DNA of 64,000 bases from Paenibacillus solanacearum (lineage in GTDB: Bacteria > Bacillota > Bacilli > Paenibacillales > NBRC-103111), in contig NZ_CAJVAS010000026.1 of the NCBI RefSeq assembly GCF_910593845.1, positions 28,875-92,874 on the forward strand, given 5' to 3'. Shown one piece after another: positions 10,001 through 18,121 of this stretch. Each line of letters begins with the position of its first letter. The first letter of the stretch is position 1. A program made the translations under genes and the position numbers. The notes below the pieces were generated by a model, which saw only the letters and a list, made by a program, of their open reading frames with translations, did not search any database and was not told the DNA's origin.

Positions 10001-11774
10001 ACTCGGACACCGTACCGTCCGCAGCCGTAACCTGTAACGTGACCGTCGTTGGTCCGCTGCTCGCCAGCGTCACTTCATTGCCGGTCACGATGGCTCCCTC
10101 GCCGCTTGCCGCTAGCACCACCGTTGAAGCGGCATCGACTGTTGCCATACTTATCGTCAGTTTCGTGGCCGTCGTGGACACGGCCGCGGTATAGGTATGA
10201 TTGTCCGGCGTGAAAGACGGAGACAACGCCGCAGCGCCGGAATCCGTTACGATACCGATGGAGCTCAGTTCGGAATGATGGCTTAAACGTTTGGAAAACG
10301 TCGTCACATATTCTGTGACATCGCCACTCTCCGCCGTCACCTTCACCGTAACGGTCGTATCCCCGCTTGCGGCAAGGGTGACTTCATTGTCGGTCACAAC
10401 GGCGCCCGCACTAGCTGCGATTTGGACGGATGCGAACGCATCCGCCGCCCCCGCGCTCACCGTAACCTTAGTCGCCGCCGTAGATACGGCAGCTGTATAT
10501 TGTCGGATTTCCGCTGCGAAAGCAGGTGATAATGTCATGCGTCCCACATCTGTGCTGAAACTGAGCGCACTCAGGTTCGAATTGTTACTGCGGCTTTCAC
10601 TGCTGCTGCCGCTGCCAACGCTGCCGGAACTTCCGCTCCCCCCGCTCACCGGTTCGGAAACCGGTGTAACGGTTACATCCGAAGGCTGACTGTTCGTGTA
10701 GGGCTTCCCTTGAATGACGGCTTCCGCACCGGAGCCCATAACGACCTGTGCCGGCCAGTTGTTCAGGCGAGCGCCGGAGCCTTCCTTGGCGATATGCGCT
10801 TTATCGACTTTTCCATCACCTTCGATCGTTAACGGAGAGGTAATGAGAAGGTCGCCAATATGCACATTCGCCTCCGCCCGGATAGCAGCGTTTGCTGCCG
10901 TCATGGCATGAATGCTCGAATTCCCTTGCAGTACCAGAGAACCGCCGCCTTGGATAAATGCCGTTCCACCCACATGGATATTGTCAAAAGCGGTGACCCC
11001 ATTGATTCCGGGAGCTACATAAAGATTCCCGTTAATCGTCAACCCGCTAATCGTGACGCCGTCGGCATTAATCAGCACATTGCCATGCAAAGCGCGGTCC
11101 GGCGCTTTGTACTCGCCCGGCTGATGATAGTAGCCCGCGATCATGTTGTCGAGAATCTGAACAACCTCAGCGCGCGTGATCGTATCTTGCGGGTAAAAGT
11201 TACCGTCGGGACGACCGCTCACATAGCCTTTGTCGCTCATCTGCCTGATGATCGGCGCGGCCCAATCAGAGATGCGCCCGGCATCGGCAAATGATGCGGC
11301 AGAACCGGTTCCACCCGTCATCTGAAAGGCTCGTCCGAGCATAGCGACCGTTTCTTCACGCGTAGTCGCGTTGTCCGGGTACAGCATGTCCCCCGCTCCC
11401 TGCATAACGCCGGTAGCTGCGACGCGGCGCACGCTATTGTAGTACCAGGCATCGGAGGAAACATCGCTGAAGCGCTGATCCGTAGCCTGCCTATACTGAA
11501 GCATCCGGTCAATAACCGTTGCCAGTTCGGCGCGCGTGATCGAGGAATCGGGACGGAATCGTCCGTCACTGCCCTCCAGAACGCCATTGTCCGACCAGCG
11601 CTCAATAGCGGCTCCTGCCCAATGACCGTTCGTATCGTTATAATAAGGAGCGGCTTGTGAAGCTTGCTGTGTTTCTGCCGGCTCCGCCGCCAATGCAACG
11701 ATAGGCAATAAATTGAATACCAGCGAAAGAGATAATACGAAACAGACCGTTTTGAACCATGAGTAATTGTTCAT
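4098..11774 (-). CDS. Giant SLH-anchored surface protein with cadherin-like repeats and six BclB-C-terminus-like domains
   Basis: A 2558-residue secreted protein. Order: signal peptide (about 1-29, ending VALA); three SLH domains (about 40-215; TRAE motifs) that anchor to cell-wall pyruvylated polymers; a beta-helix-like segment (225-360); a Gly/Ser linker; six cadherin-like beta-sandwich domains of about 95-100 residues (400-1010); then five units of 275-278 residues, each made of an A domain plus one cadherin-like domain, and a sixth A domain at the C-terminus (about 2392-2558). The A domains have the pattern LTTIAGGLTG, ALSLVGTTLSISADIY, LAPPYTG, IPVEAGSKLLVVYYMNAAG, which I recognise as resembling the C-terminal domain of BclB-type exosporium glycoproteins, with an inserted calcium-loop-like DDDNDGVYEK. 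No collagen-like repeats are present. RBS GAGGTG is 5 bases before the ATG. Confidence 0.9.
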   Translation of the reverse strand: MNNYSWFKTVCFVLSLSLVFNLLPIVALAAEPAETQQASQAAPYYNDTNGHWAGAAIERWSDNGVLEGSDGRFRPDSSITRAELATVIDRMLQYRQATDQRFSDVSSDAWYYNSVRRVAATGVMQGAGDMLYPDNATTREETVAMLGRAFQMTGGTGSAASFADAGRISDWAAPIIRQMSDKGYVSGRPDGNFYPQDTITRAEVVQILDNMIAGYYHQPGEYKAPDRALHGNVLINADGVTISGLTINGNLYVAPGINGVTAFDNIHVGGTAFIQGGGSLVLQGNSSIHAMTAANAAIRAEANVHIGDLLITSPLTIEGDGKVDKAHIAKEGSGARLNNWPAQVVMGSGAEAVIQGKPYTNSQPSDVTVTPVSEPVSGGSGSSGSVGSGSSSESRSNNSNLSALSFSTDVGRMTLSPAFAAEIRQYTAAVSTAATKVTVSAGAADAFASVQIAASAGAVVTDNEVTLAASGDTTVTVKVTAESGDVTEYVTTFSKRLSHHSELSSIGIVTDSGAAALSPSFTPDNHTYTAAVSTTATKLTISMATVDAASTVVLAASGEGAIVTGNEVTLASSGPTTVTLQVTAADGTVSEYRVTVSKTLGHDSRLGVLGFSANIGSTALSPVFASDTFAYTAAVSSAATKVNVNASATDATAAVEMTASGTGASVSGNEITLAAGSATIITVKVTAADGASSTYTLTVNNTLNHDSSLNALGITADSGAAVLSPAFASTTYAYTVAASTAASKVIITALAADAGAVVTIAAGGTGAVVSGNEVTLASGGVTTITVKVTAADGTASEYTVSVSATLGYNSSLSALSFAADTGPSGLSPAFASAVYAYTVPVSTAATKVTVNAAAVDATSTMAITASGAGSMVTGSEVTLASGGTTTITVTVTAADSSSTAYVMTVSQTLSHDSSLSTLGLTPDAGTAALSPAFAQGILAYATTVPTAATKVTVGATAANPGATVTITASGTGASVTGNEVTLASSGTTTITVKVTAADSAFTSYTMTVEKLDTVTFTGTFGILTTQLGGLPGGYSTLGSGGLANIPAMYDGSGTLNFSSMPAVTAVSYTMTQNSILKQADIKLSNTVAMMLVGTTLSISADIYVDDDNDGVYEKKTSGIPLTPPYTGILGIGTPTEAYNNSLNIPVEAGSKLLVVYYMNAAGINLLNAVTGDLEAKLSFVQDPNPSSNSKLSALSLTSGAGTAALTPVFKAATTAYATTVPTAATKVTVGATTANPGASVIITASGTGASATGNEVTLATSGTTTITVKVTAADSTFTSYTVTVERLDTVTFTGTSGILTTLLGGLPGGYSVLGSGSGGIANLPTMYDGSGSLDFSAMPFVTAVAHTVTQNSILKQADIKLSNTLAMSLVGTTLSISADIYVDDDNDGVYEKKTSGIPLTPEYTGIIAIGTTTQGQNNSLNIPVEAGSKLLVVYYMNAAGLNLINAVTGDLEAKLSFVQDPNPSGNSKLSALSLTPDAGTAALTPVFKAATTAYATTVPTAATKVTVGAAAANPGASVTLTASGTGASVTSNEVTLATSGTTTITAKVTAADSTSTSYTITVEKLDTVTFTGTFGIVTTLLGGLPGGYSTLGSGGTANIPAIYDGSGTLDFSAMPSVTSVAYTMTQNSILKQADIKLSNTVAMSLVGTTLSISADIYVDDDNDGVYEKKTSGIPLTPPYTGVLAIGTTTQGQNNSLNIPVEAGSKLLVVYYMNAAGISLINAVTGDLEAKLSFVQDPNPSGNSKLSALSLTPNTGTAALTPVFKAATTAYATTVPTAATKVTVGATTANPGASVTITASGTGASATGNEVTLATGTTTITVKVTAADSSFTSYTVTVEKLDMVTFTGTSATLTTIAAGLTGLYSTLGSGGTANSLTVYNGSGTLDFSAMPSVTAMAHTVTQNSILKQADIKLSNTMALSLLGTTLSISADIYVDDDNDGVYEKKTSGIPLAPSYTGILAIGTTTQGQNNSLNIPVEAGSKLLVVYYMNATGLSLINAVTGDLEAKLSFVQDPNPSSNSKLNALSLTPDAGTAALTPVFKAATTAYTTTVPTAATKVTVGAAAANPGASVTITASGTGASVTSNEVTLASSGTTTITAKVTAADSSSTSYTVTVEKLDTVTFTGTSATLTTIAGGLTGLYSTLGSGGTANSLTVYNGSGTLDLSAMPSVTAVAHTVAQNSILKAADIRLSNTLALSLVGTTLSISADIYVDDDNDGVYEKKTSGIPLAPPYTGILATGTTTQGVNNSLSIPVEAGSKLLVVYYMNAAGLSLLNTVTGNLEAKLSFVQDPNPSSNSRLSMLSLTPDTGTATLTPVFKARTYAYATSVTSAVYAVTVNATASASGALISITATGTGASVTGSSVTLASSGPTTINVKVTAADSTYTVYTLTVNRIQTFTFTSTSAMVSTIIGGSGIYSVLGSGGGANSQTLYSTGPLNLSAEPALTAVAQPITRNGTLTQVEASFKNTIAQSLVGSTITVYADIYVDHNNDNIYEKATGVTLAPAYTGLVPIGETITAQSTGLQVPITAGSKLLVVYYAESMGIQMVTNLPGEVEANITIK
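4597..8740 (-). repeat. Five tandem 825-834 bp coding repeats plus a diverged sixth
   Basis: The codons for the A-domain start (VTFTGT) recur near 8738, 7909, 7075, 6250 and 5422, and a diverged form (FTFTST) near 4597, giving unit lengths of 829, 834, 825, 828 and 825 bp. Long stretches are identical between units, for example the codons for SISADIYVDDDNDGVYEKK. All length differences are multiples of three. Such a tract can expand or contract by recombination. Confidence 0.88.
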
Positions 11775-11961
11775 TCTGCACCTCTTACAAAGAATATGAC
11801 CGTTTGCGCGAACGTTTTATATAACGAACAAATAGAGCTGAACGCGCTGTATTCCCTTTTCATCGGACTACTTCGCCTATCCGATGTTCCACATCCACCT
11901 CTCCCAGAAAAAATTCCTCGTAAAAAGATGCCAAGGCGAATTTCACTTGATGTAGAGGAAC

Positions 11962-11996
11962 GTGGCACCATCCGTCATACCATTCAATGGTACCAC
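11962..11996. promoter_or_regulatory. Nested palindrome upstream of the SLH protein gene
   Basis: Perfect inner palindrome TACCATT-C-AATGGTA (11978-11992), flanked by a second inverted repeat GTGGCACCAT (11962-11971) and ATGGTACCAC (11987-11996), 9 of 10 matched. It lies about 190 bases before the SLH gene, in the 461-base gap between that gene and the kinase operon's end. No further gene is evident in this gap. Operator function is inferred. Confidence 0.45.
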
Positions 11997-12166
11997 ATCC
12001 GGTATAAACAAAATCTAAACAACTTCACAGCGTTTCTGATTCCCTATCGTTTCTCGCTGCACCGTCTTCAACTTGTCACATAATCGTCAAAATCACTTGT
12101 CGAAGCCGGCCTCTATGTCTGACCGCAATCACATGCACGGCGGAGGCCACCCCCGCAGCTCCACAA

Positions 12167-12198
12167 CAAAAAACCTGCGATCCGCCGAGATCCCAGGC
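12167..12198 (-). terminator. Terminator of the kinase/CheR/phosphatase operon
   Basis: On the minus strand a hairpin CCTGGGATC-TCGGCG-GATCGCAGG with one mismatch, followed by TTTTTTG, 38 bases after the stop of the last gene. Confidence 0.78.
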
Positions 12199-12235
12199 CA
12201 CTGCTCCTTAATTGAGTAAAATCCGAACCTTCCGT

Positions 12236-13438
12236 CTACTCCACTCCGGTCAGGCACAGCTGCTCTTCGCAGCGCTTGGCCTGTATCGTGAACACAAACT
12301 CCGCTCCCGCTCCGTTCCCGTCCGCCAGCGAAATCGACCCGCTCATCAGCTGCACCAAATTTTTACAGATCGCAAGACCAAGGCCGGTTCCCCCGTGTTT
12401 GCGCGTCATCGAGGAGTCGACCTGCGTGAACGGCTGGAACAGCAAGCCGCGCTTCTCCTGCGGAATGCCAATCCCCGTGTCGATGACGCGAAATTCAAGC
12501 GACAAAGGGCCGACCGATGGTTCCTGCCGCATCACTCCTACCGTCACGTGGACGCCGCCTTCTTCCGTAAACTTAACGGCATTGCCGATCAAATTAATTA
12601 GAATTTGACGGAGCCGCGGCTCGTCGCCAATAAGGCAGCCAGGGACCGCGGCATCGATATCGGACGTAAGCTCCAGCGATTTGCAGCGGCATTCCGGCAA
12701 AAACATCTCGATCGTTTCCAACAAGCAGGCGCGAAGATCGAAGGGCTCCTTCTTGATCTCCATTCTCCCTGACTCGATTTTGGACAAGTCCAAAATGTCG
12801 TTAATAATGTACAGCAGCGCGGTCCCGCTCCGCCGAATCGTATCGGCGTATTCCTGCTGCTCGGAGGTCAGCCGCGTCTCCAGCAGCAGGTCGGCCATGG
12901 CCAGCACCCCGTTCAACGGCGTCCGGATCTCGTGGCTCATGATCGCCAAAAACTGCGCTTTGGCGATCGCCGCCTGCTCTGCGGCTTCCTTCGCCTTTTC
13001 CAGCTCGCGCGTTCTTTCGTTCAGCAGCGCCGTCTGCTCGCGAAGCTTGACCTGCGCGATATGAATGCTGACGAAGCCTTGAATTTTGGATTTCAGCGTA
13101 CGCGGCGAGAACGGCTTCACGATATAATCGATCGCTCCCACCGAATAGGCAGTGAACGAATAGTCCTGTTCGTCCGGCGCGGCCGTCACGAAAATGATCG
13201 GCACCGCCTTCGTCCGCTCGCGCGATTTAATCCACTGCGCGGTTTCGAAGCCGTTCATACCCGGCATCTGCACATCGAGCACAATGACCGCGAAGTCATG
13301 CTTCAGCAAGCAGCGCAGCGCCTCCTCCCCGGAAGACGCTTTGACCAGATCATAATTTTCATCTTCCAGCACCGCTTCCAGCGCAAGCAAATTTTCAGGC
13401 TGGTCATCGACGAGCAGAATGCGGATCGGTTGTTCCAT
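12236..13438 (-). CDS. Receiver-histidine kinase hybrid (REC-HisKA-HATPase)
   Basis: A 400-residue soluble signalling protein. A receiver domain at the N-terminus (about 5-120) has the acidic pair D11-D12, phospho-acceptor D55 (VLDVQMPGMNG) and the conserved K of VKPF. A short coiled coil then leads to a HisKA domain with SHEIRTPLNG (His near 170) and a HATPase with NLIGNAVKF, DTGIGIP and GGTGLGLAI boxes. There are no membrane segments, so input must come through phosphorylation of the receiver, probably from the large kinase in the same operon. Start ATG 13438 has AGGAGG six bases upstream; the ribosome site overlaps the end of cheR, so the two are probably translationally coupled. Last gene of a four-gene operon. 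Confidence 0.9.
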   Translation of the reverse strand: MEQPIRILLVDDQPENLLALEAVLEDENYDLVKASSGEEALRCLLKHDFAVIVLDVQMPGMNGFETAQWIKSRERTKAVPIIFVTAAPDEQDYSFTAYSVGAIDYIVKPFSPRTLKSKIQGFVSIHIAQVKLREQTALLNERTRELEKAKEAAEQAAIAKAQFLAIMSHEIRTPLNGVLAMADLLLETRLTSEQQEYADTIRRSGTALLYIINDILDLSKIESGRMEIKKEPFDLRACLLETIEMFLPECRCKSLELTSDIDAAVPGCLIGDEPRLRQILINLIGNAVKFTEEGGVHVTVGVMRQEPSVGPLSLEFRVIDTGIGIPQEKRGLLFQPFTQVDSSMTRKHGGTGLGLAICKNLVQLMSGSISLADGNGAGAEFVFTIQAKRCEEQLCLTGVE

Positions 13439-13449
13439 ACCAATCCTCC

Positions 13450-14316
13450 TCACTTCATCTTGCGAAATATTTTTTCCTGTGTATCGAGCGTTTCGTAACC
13501 ATCGGCATGCTTCGTAAACGTAATCGATTCCTTGGACCCCAGTACCAAATAACCGCCCGGCGTCAAGCTTTCATAGAACAGCCCGTGCACTTGATTTTGC
13601 AGCGTCGCGTCGAAGTAGATCAGCACATTGCGGCAAAAGATCACATGAAATTCGTTAAACGACCGGTCGGTTACAAGATTGTGCTGGGCAAACACAATAT
13701 GCTCCTTCAGCATCGGATGGATGACGGCCGTGTCGCCTGAAGCCGCGTAATACTCCGAGAACGCCTCCTTGCCCCCCGCCAGCATATAGTTCTTCGTATA
13801 TTCCTGCATCTTCTTGAGCGGATAAGACGCTCGTTCGGCTGCATGCAGCACCTCTTCGTTAATGTCGGTGGCATAGATCGTCGACCGTTCGTACAGCCCT
13901 TCCTCATACAGCAAAATCGCCGTGGAATATACTTCCTCTCCGGTCGAACAGCCGGCATGCCAGATGCGGATGGCAGGCAGCTCCTTCAGCAGCGGCACCA
14001 CCCGCTCGCGAAACGCGGCGAACATGGACGGGTCGCGGTACATCTCGGTGACGTGAATGACGAGATCGCCGATCAGCCGCTTCATGCAGCGCTTATCGTG
14101 CAGAACGCGCTCCAGCAGCCCCGAGACGCTCTGCAGCCGCTCGGCGTAGATGCGGTGCCAAATACGCCGGCGCAGCGAAGGATACGCATAATTACGGAAA
14201 TCATATCCGTAAAACCGGTACAGCCCTTCGAGCAGGAGCTGAATCTCCAGCCGTTCGCGCTCCTCTTCCACTTTTTCGTTGCGATCCCCCGAATCGAGTC
14301 CCTTATCTCTATCCAT
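13450..14316 (-). CDS. CheR-type protein-glutamate methyltransferase
   Basis: A 288-residue CheR homologue: an N-terminal helical domain, then an S-adenosylmethionine-dependent methyltransferase fold with IWHAGCSTGEEVYS (SAM-binding loop), IYATDINEEVL, and HVIFCRNVLIYF near the C-terminus. Classical CheR adds methyl groups to glutamates of chemoreceptors. Here there is no chemoreceptor, CheB, CheA or CheW nearby. It lies between two histidine kinases and 62 bases after the large one, which has a receptor-like four-helix/HAMP module and a long Glu/Gln-rich coiled coil. A kinase as methylation target is therefore a reasonable inference, not shown. No pentapeptide tether is seen at the C-terminus. 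Confidence 0.88.
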   Translation of the reverse strand: MDRDKGLDSGDRNEKVEEERERLEIQLLLEGLYRFYGYDFRNYAYPSLRRRIWHRIYAERLQSVSGLLERVLHDKRCMKRLIGDLVIHVTEMYRDPSMFAAFRERVVPLLKELPAIRIWHAGCSTGEEVYSTAILLYEEGLYERSTIYATDINEEVLHAAERASYPLKKMQEYTKNYMLAGGKEAFSEYYAASGDTAVIHPMLKEHIVFAQHNLVTDRSFNEFHVIFCRNVLIYFDATLQNQVHGLFYESLTPGGYLVLGSKESITFTKHADGYETLDTQEKIFRKMK

Positions 14317-14377
14317 ATCAACGAACTGCCCCTCTGGGCGGGTGCCCTTTATTTCTCTTCGTTGTACTATTCACCGA

Positions 14378-17300
14378 TTATTTGCACAGCCAAACTCTCA
14401 TTAGCGAAAGCAGCTGTTCCGTATGAACCGGCTTCGTAATATAGTCGGATGCGCCCGCCCGGATGCATTTCTCGCGGTCCTCCTTCATCGCCTTCGCCGT
14501 CAGCGCGATGATCGGCAGCTTATCGAACTGTTCGTCCGAGCGAATCGCCTGCATGGCTTCATAACCGTCCATCTCCGGCATCATGATGTCCATCAGCACG
14601 AGATCGAAGCCCGGCTCCCGCTCCAGCAGCTCCAGCGCCTGCCGACCCGTCTCTGCGAAGGCCACCTGCATGCCGAGGCCTTCCAGCAGATTGGACAGCG
14701 CGAACACGTTGCGAATGTCGTCGTCCACCAGCAGCACCTTCCGGCCCGAGAAGACCGCTTCGATGCTGTGCAGCTTTTGCAGCAGCTGCTTCTTCTCGTC
14801 CGGCAGCCGTTCTTCTACCCGGTGAAGGAACAAAGCCGTCTCGTCGAGAAGCCGCTCCGGCGATTTCACGTCTTTGATGATGATCGATTCGGCATACTTT
14901 TTCAGTCGCAGCTGCTCGTCTTTGCCGAGCGTCGTGCCCGTATACAGGATGATCGGGATGCGGCGCAGCGTTTCGTCCGCCTTGATCCGGTCAAGCAATT
15001 CGTAGATCGGTATATCGGTCAGCGCGTAATCGAGCACTATGCAGTCGTACAGCTGCTCCGCCAATCGCGCAAGCGCCTCTTCCCCGCCGGCCGCCGCCGT
15101 AATGCTGACGTCGTCGTGCGCGATCAGCTCGGTCAGTCGGTTGCGCTGCGCTTCGTCCGGCTGGACGATCAGCAGATTTCCGATGCTCCGGTCGACAAAC
15201 TTCTGGATATGCACGAACGCCTCCTCCAGGCCTTCTCTGCTCGTCGGCTTCTGCAGCCAGGCGATCGCTCCGAGCGCGAGCCCCTGATGGATTTCGTCGA
15301 CCACCGAGATGACATGGACCGGAATGTGCCGGGTAGCTGCATTGTTCTTGAGCTGCACAAGCACGGACCAGCCGTCGACGACCGGCAGCTGCATATCGAG
15401 CAGAATCGCGTCCGGCAGCCGCTCTTTGGCGAGCTGCAGCCCCGTATCGCCCTGCAGCGCGACGATCGCTTTGAAGCCGCGGCCCCGTGCCATATCGAGC
15501 AGGATCGTTGCAAAATGCGGGTCATCCTCGATGATGAGCAGCACCTTGTCGCCCTCGCCCACCGCATCGCGGTCATCGGCAATGGAGACGCTCTTCCCGG
15601 CGGAAGGCGTCGTGCCGGGAAGGGCCAGCGACCGCTCGTGCCGAGCCTGCGCTGCCTCCATCGGCCGCGGCTCGACAGCCGGCGGAAGCTGCACGAGCGC
15701 CGTCGCCGCCTCGCGCGACGCAGGACCATAGCTCATCGGCAGCCACAGCGTGAACACGCTGCCTCGGCCTTCTTCGCTCGCCAGCTCGATCGTGCCGCCC
15801 ATGAGCGAGGCGAGCTGACGGCTGACCGACAGCCCGAGGCCGGTTCCTCCGTATTTGCGGCTCGTCGTGCCGTCCGCCTGCTGGAACGCTTCGAAGATCA
15901 TTTGCTGCTTCTCCGGCGGAATGCCGATCCCGGTATCCTCGACGGCGAACGCGACCATCGGCCGCGGATCGGACACATGCCGGACGACAAGGCGAACCTC
16001 GCCGTCAAGCGTAAACTTGAACGCGTTGGAGAGCATATTCTTCAATATTTGCATCAGACGGGAACTGTCCGTATGAATATGGAGCGGCACGCCTTCTTCG
16101 ACCCGGATATCAAAGCCGAGCGCCTTGGACTGGGCAAGCGGCTCGAACGATTTGTTCACGTATTCGGCAATTTCCCCGATGCTGACCTGCTCCTGGCGAA
16201 TATCCATCCGCCCCGATTCGACCTTCGCCATGTCCAGCACATCGTCGATCAGTTTGAGCAGATCGCAGCCGGAAGAATAGATCGTATCGGCATATTCCAC
16301 CTGCTTGTCAGTCAAATTGCCGTCCTTGTTCTCCTTCATCAACTGGGACAAGATCAGCAGGCTGTTGAGCGGCGTGCGGAGCTCATGCGACATGTTCGCC
16401 AAAAACTCGGACTTGTAGCGCGAAGCGATTGCCAGCTCCAGCGCATGCTTCTCAAGCGCTTCCTTCGCCATCTCGAGCTGGCCGTTGACTTCCTCCGTCT
16501 CCCGGATTTGCACCTCGAGCTCGGCCGTCTTCCGCATCAGGGCGTCGTTGGCCTGCTCCAGTTCTTCCTGCTGCCGCTGCAGCAGCTCCTCCGAAGCCTG
16601 GAGCACCTTCGTCTGCTCCTCCAGCTTCTCGTTGGACGCCTTCAGCTCATCCTGCTGCGACAGCAGCTCCTCGGACTGGCTTTGCAGCTCCTCGGTCAAC
16701 GCCTGGTGAATGCGCAGCAGCTCTTCGTTATGCAGCCGGCTCTGCAGCGCATTGAGCAGCGTGCCGAATGTTTCGCTCATTTGGTGAATCAGCGTCTGCT
16801 CCAGCTCGGACAGCTGTTTCACCGAGACAAGCTCGAACACGCCCAGCACATCGTCGCTGTATAGAACCGGCTGCAGCGTCAGGGTGAGCGGCTCGATCTC
16901 GCCGAAGGCAGAACGAATGCCAGCATAGTCTCCGGCCGGAATCTCTACGCGAATCGGCTGCCCGTCCTTGGCGCATTGGCCCGCCAGGCCTTCGCCGATC
17001 CGGAATTGCGGTGCAGGATTCGCCTGCGTGTAAGCGTACGTTCCCGTAAGGTACAGCAGTTCCTCCCTCGCAGATTTCCTAACGACATAGAACGCGCCGC
17101 TTTGCGCGCCGACAATGCGGGCAAGCTCGCTAATAAAAATCGTCGTCATGGACTCGACCGAATCGGCCTCCTGCATCTGAAACCAGACGCTGGCCGACTT
17201 CGATTGGAGCCAGATCGTATCTTCGTTAATGCGCTGAAGCGCCTCTTCTTTCTTGCGCGTAGCGTGCAGGTCGTCCGCCAGCTGGCTGAACACTGCGCCG

Positions 17301-18037
17301 AGCCGTCCGAGCTCGTCACTGGAGTTCGTCTGATACCGGAACGCATTGGCCTCCCAGTCCCCGTTCGTAAAATGGCTCATCATCGCGGACAGCAGCGACA
17401 GCCCGCGCGTCATGCTGACGAGAATCCATAGAATGAGAGCCATTCCGATCAGCACGCCGGGGATGGTCAGGATCAGCACGTAATTCGTCGTCCGTTTATT
17501 GTCGCTGAGCGTGCTCGCGATCTCCTTATCCATCGCTTCTTCCTGATACACGCTGATCGCTGTCATGCTGCTGAGGAAATCTTCCAGCAGCACAGCGCCG
17601 GTCGTATTGCGAAGCGCGTTAGCCTCCTCCGGCTTTCCTTGTTGATGCAGGCTGACGGCTTGATCCTTGAATTCCAAATATTTTTTGCCGGCACTCATCA
17701 ATTCGGAGGCCAGCCTCTTCTCTTCATTGTCTTGAAACAACGTTTCGATTTGACTCATTTGCGTCGTTACTTTTTTGCTCAGGCTGCGAATCGAATCGGA
17801 ATTTTTTTTCTCGCTGTCGGCGCTCGCAGCCAGCAGCAAATTGCCGACGGCCCTTGTCAGATCGGCGGCATCGCTGCGCATCTGCCCCGTCAGCTTTACT
17901 TTTTGGTACCGGTTGTCGTAAATATCCCGAATGGAGGCGTCGCTGCTGGCCAACTGGTTCACACCAATAGCAGCAAGCACGAACAGCAGCACCAGCATGA
18001 TGCCGAATCCCAGAATAAGCTTTGTTTTCATTTTCAT
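14378..18037 (-). CDS. Large hybrid sensor kinase: 4-helix sensor, HAMP, GAF, coiled coil, HisKA, HATPase, three receivers
   Basis: About 1219 residues. TM1 near residues 5-27 and TM2 near 185-210 flank an extracellular helical region like the four-helix-bundle sensors of chemoreceptors. HAMP (about 210-260) and GAF (about 285-425) follow, then a coiled coil (about 435-545) rich in EEL/QQ pairs, HisKA with SHELRTPLNS, HATPase with DTGIGIP and GGTGLGLSV, and three receivers (about 830-1215). The middle receiver has lost the acidic pair (LLIVQPDE instead of VDD) but keeps its phospho-Asp (VLDY), so it is partly degenerate. I place the start at ATG 18037; a GTG at 18052 is also open but abuts GGGGAG. 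Second gene of the operon; no other sensor is present, so this is probably its input. Confidence 0.88.
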   Translation of the reverse strand: MKMKTKLILGFGIMLVLLFVLAAIGVNQLASSDASIRDIYDNRYQKVKLTGQMRSDAADLTRAVGNLLLAASADSEKKNSDSIRSLSKKVTTQMSQIETLFQDNEEKRLASELMSAGKKYLEFKDQAVSLHQQGKPEEANALRNTTGAVLLEDFLSSMTAISVYQEEAMDKEIASTLSDNKRTTNYVLILTIPGVLIGMALILWILVSMTRGLSLLSAMMSHFTNGDWEANAFRYQTNSSDELGRLGAVFSQLADDLHATRKKEEALQRINEDTIWLQSKSASVWFQMQEADSVESMTTIFISELARIVGAQSGAFYVVRKSAREELLYLTGTYAYTQANPAPQFRIGEGLAGQCAKDGQPIRVEIPAGDYAGIRSAFGEIEPLTLTLQPVLYSDDVLGVFELVSVKQLSELEQTLIHQMSETFGTLLNALQSRLHNEELLRIHQALTEELQSQSEELLSQQDELKASNEKLEEQTKVLQASEELLQRQQEELEQANDALMRKTAELEVQIRETEEVNGQLEMAKEALEKHALELAIASRYKSEFLANMSHELRTPLNSLLILSQLMKENKDGNLTDKQVEYADTIYSSGCDLLKLIDDVLDMAKVESGRMDIRQEQVSIGEIAEYVNKSFEPLAQSKALGFDIRVEEGVPLHIHTDSSRLMQILKNMLSNAFKFTLDGEVRLVVRHVSDPRPMVAFAVEDTGIGIPPEKQQMIFEAFQQADGTTSRKYGGTGLGLSVSRQLASLMGGTIELASEEGRGSVFTLWLPMSYGPASREAATALVQLPPAVEPRPMEAAQARHERSLALPGTTPSAGKSVSIADDRDAVGEGDKVLLIIEDDPHFATILLDMARGRGFKAIVALQGDTGLQLAKERLPDAILLDMQLPVVDGWSVLVQLKNNAATRHIPVHVISVVDEIHQGLALGAIAWLQKPTSREGLEEAFVHIQKFVDRSIGNLLIVQPDEAQRNRLTELIAHDDVSITAAAGGEEALARLAEQLYDCIVLDYALTDIPIYELLDRIKADETLRRIPIILYTGTTLGKDEQLRLKKYAESIIIKDVKSPERLLDETALFLHRVEERLPDEKKQLLQKLHSIEAVFSGRKVLLVDDDIRNVFALSNLLEGLGMQVAFAETGRQALELLEREPGFDLVLMDIMMPEMDGYEAMQAIRSDEQFDKLPIIALTAKAMKEDREKCIRAGASDYITKPVHTEQLLSLMRVWLCK

Positions 18038-18121
18038 ATCGTCTTGGTTCACTCCCCGTACATGAAAAAACTCGGGCCGCTCCTTGCCTGCCCGGTCGCC
18101 GCCGGTCCCTCCGTCCTCTCC

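Noticed and set aside
4633..10689. Many plus-strand open frames of 60-166 codons opposite the SLH protein gene, some recurring
   Set aside because: They repeat only because the coding repeat on the other strand repeats; no ribosome sites or families.
14423..16864. An 813-codon open frame on the plus strand opposite the large kinase
   Set aside because: It is antisense to a protein with clear domains, and its translation has no recognisable family and a composition (rich in Arg, His, Leu, Gln) typical of the complement of a GC-rich gene.
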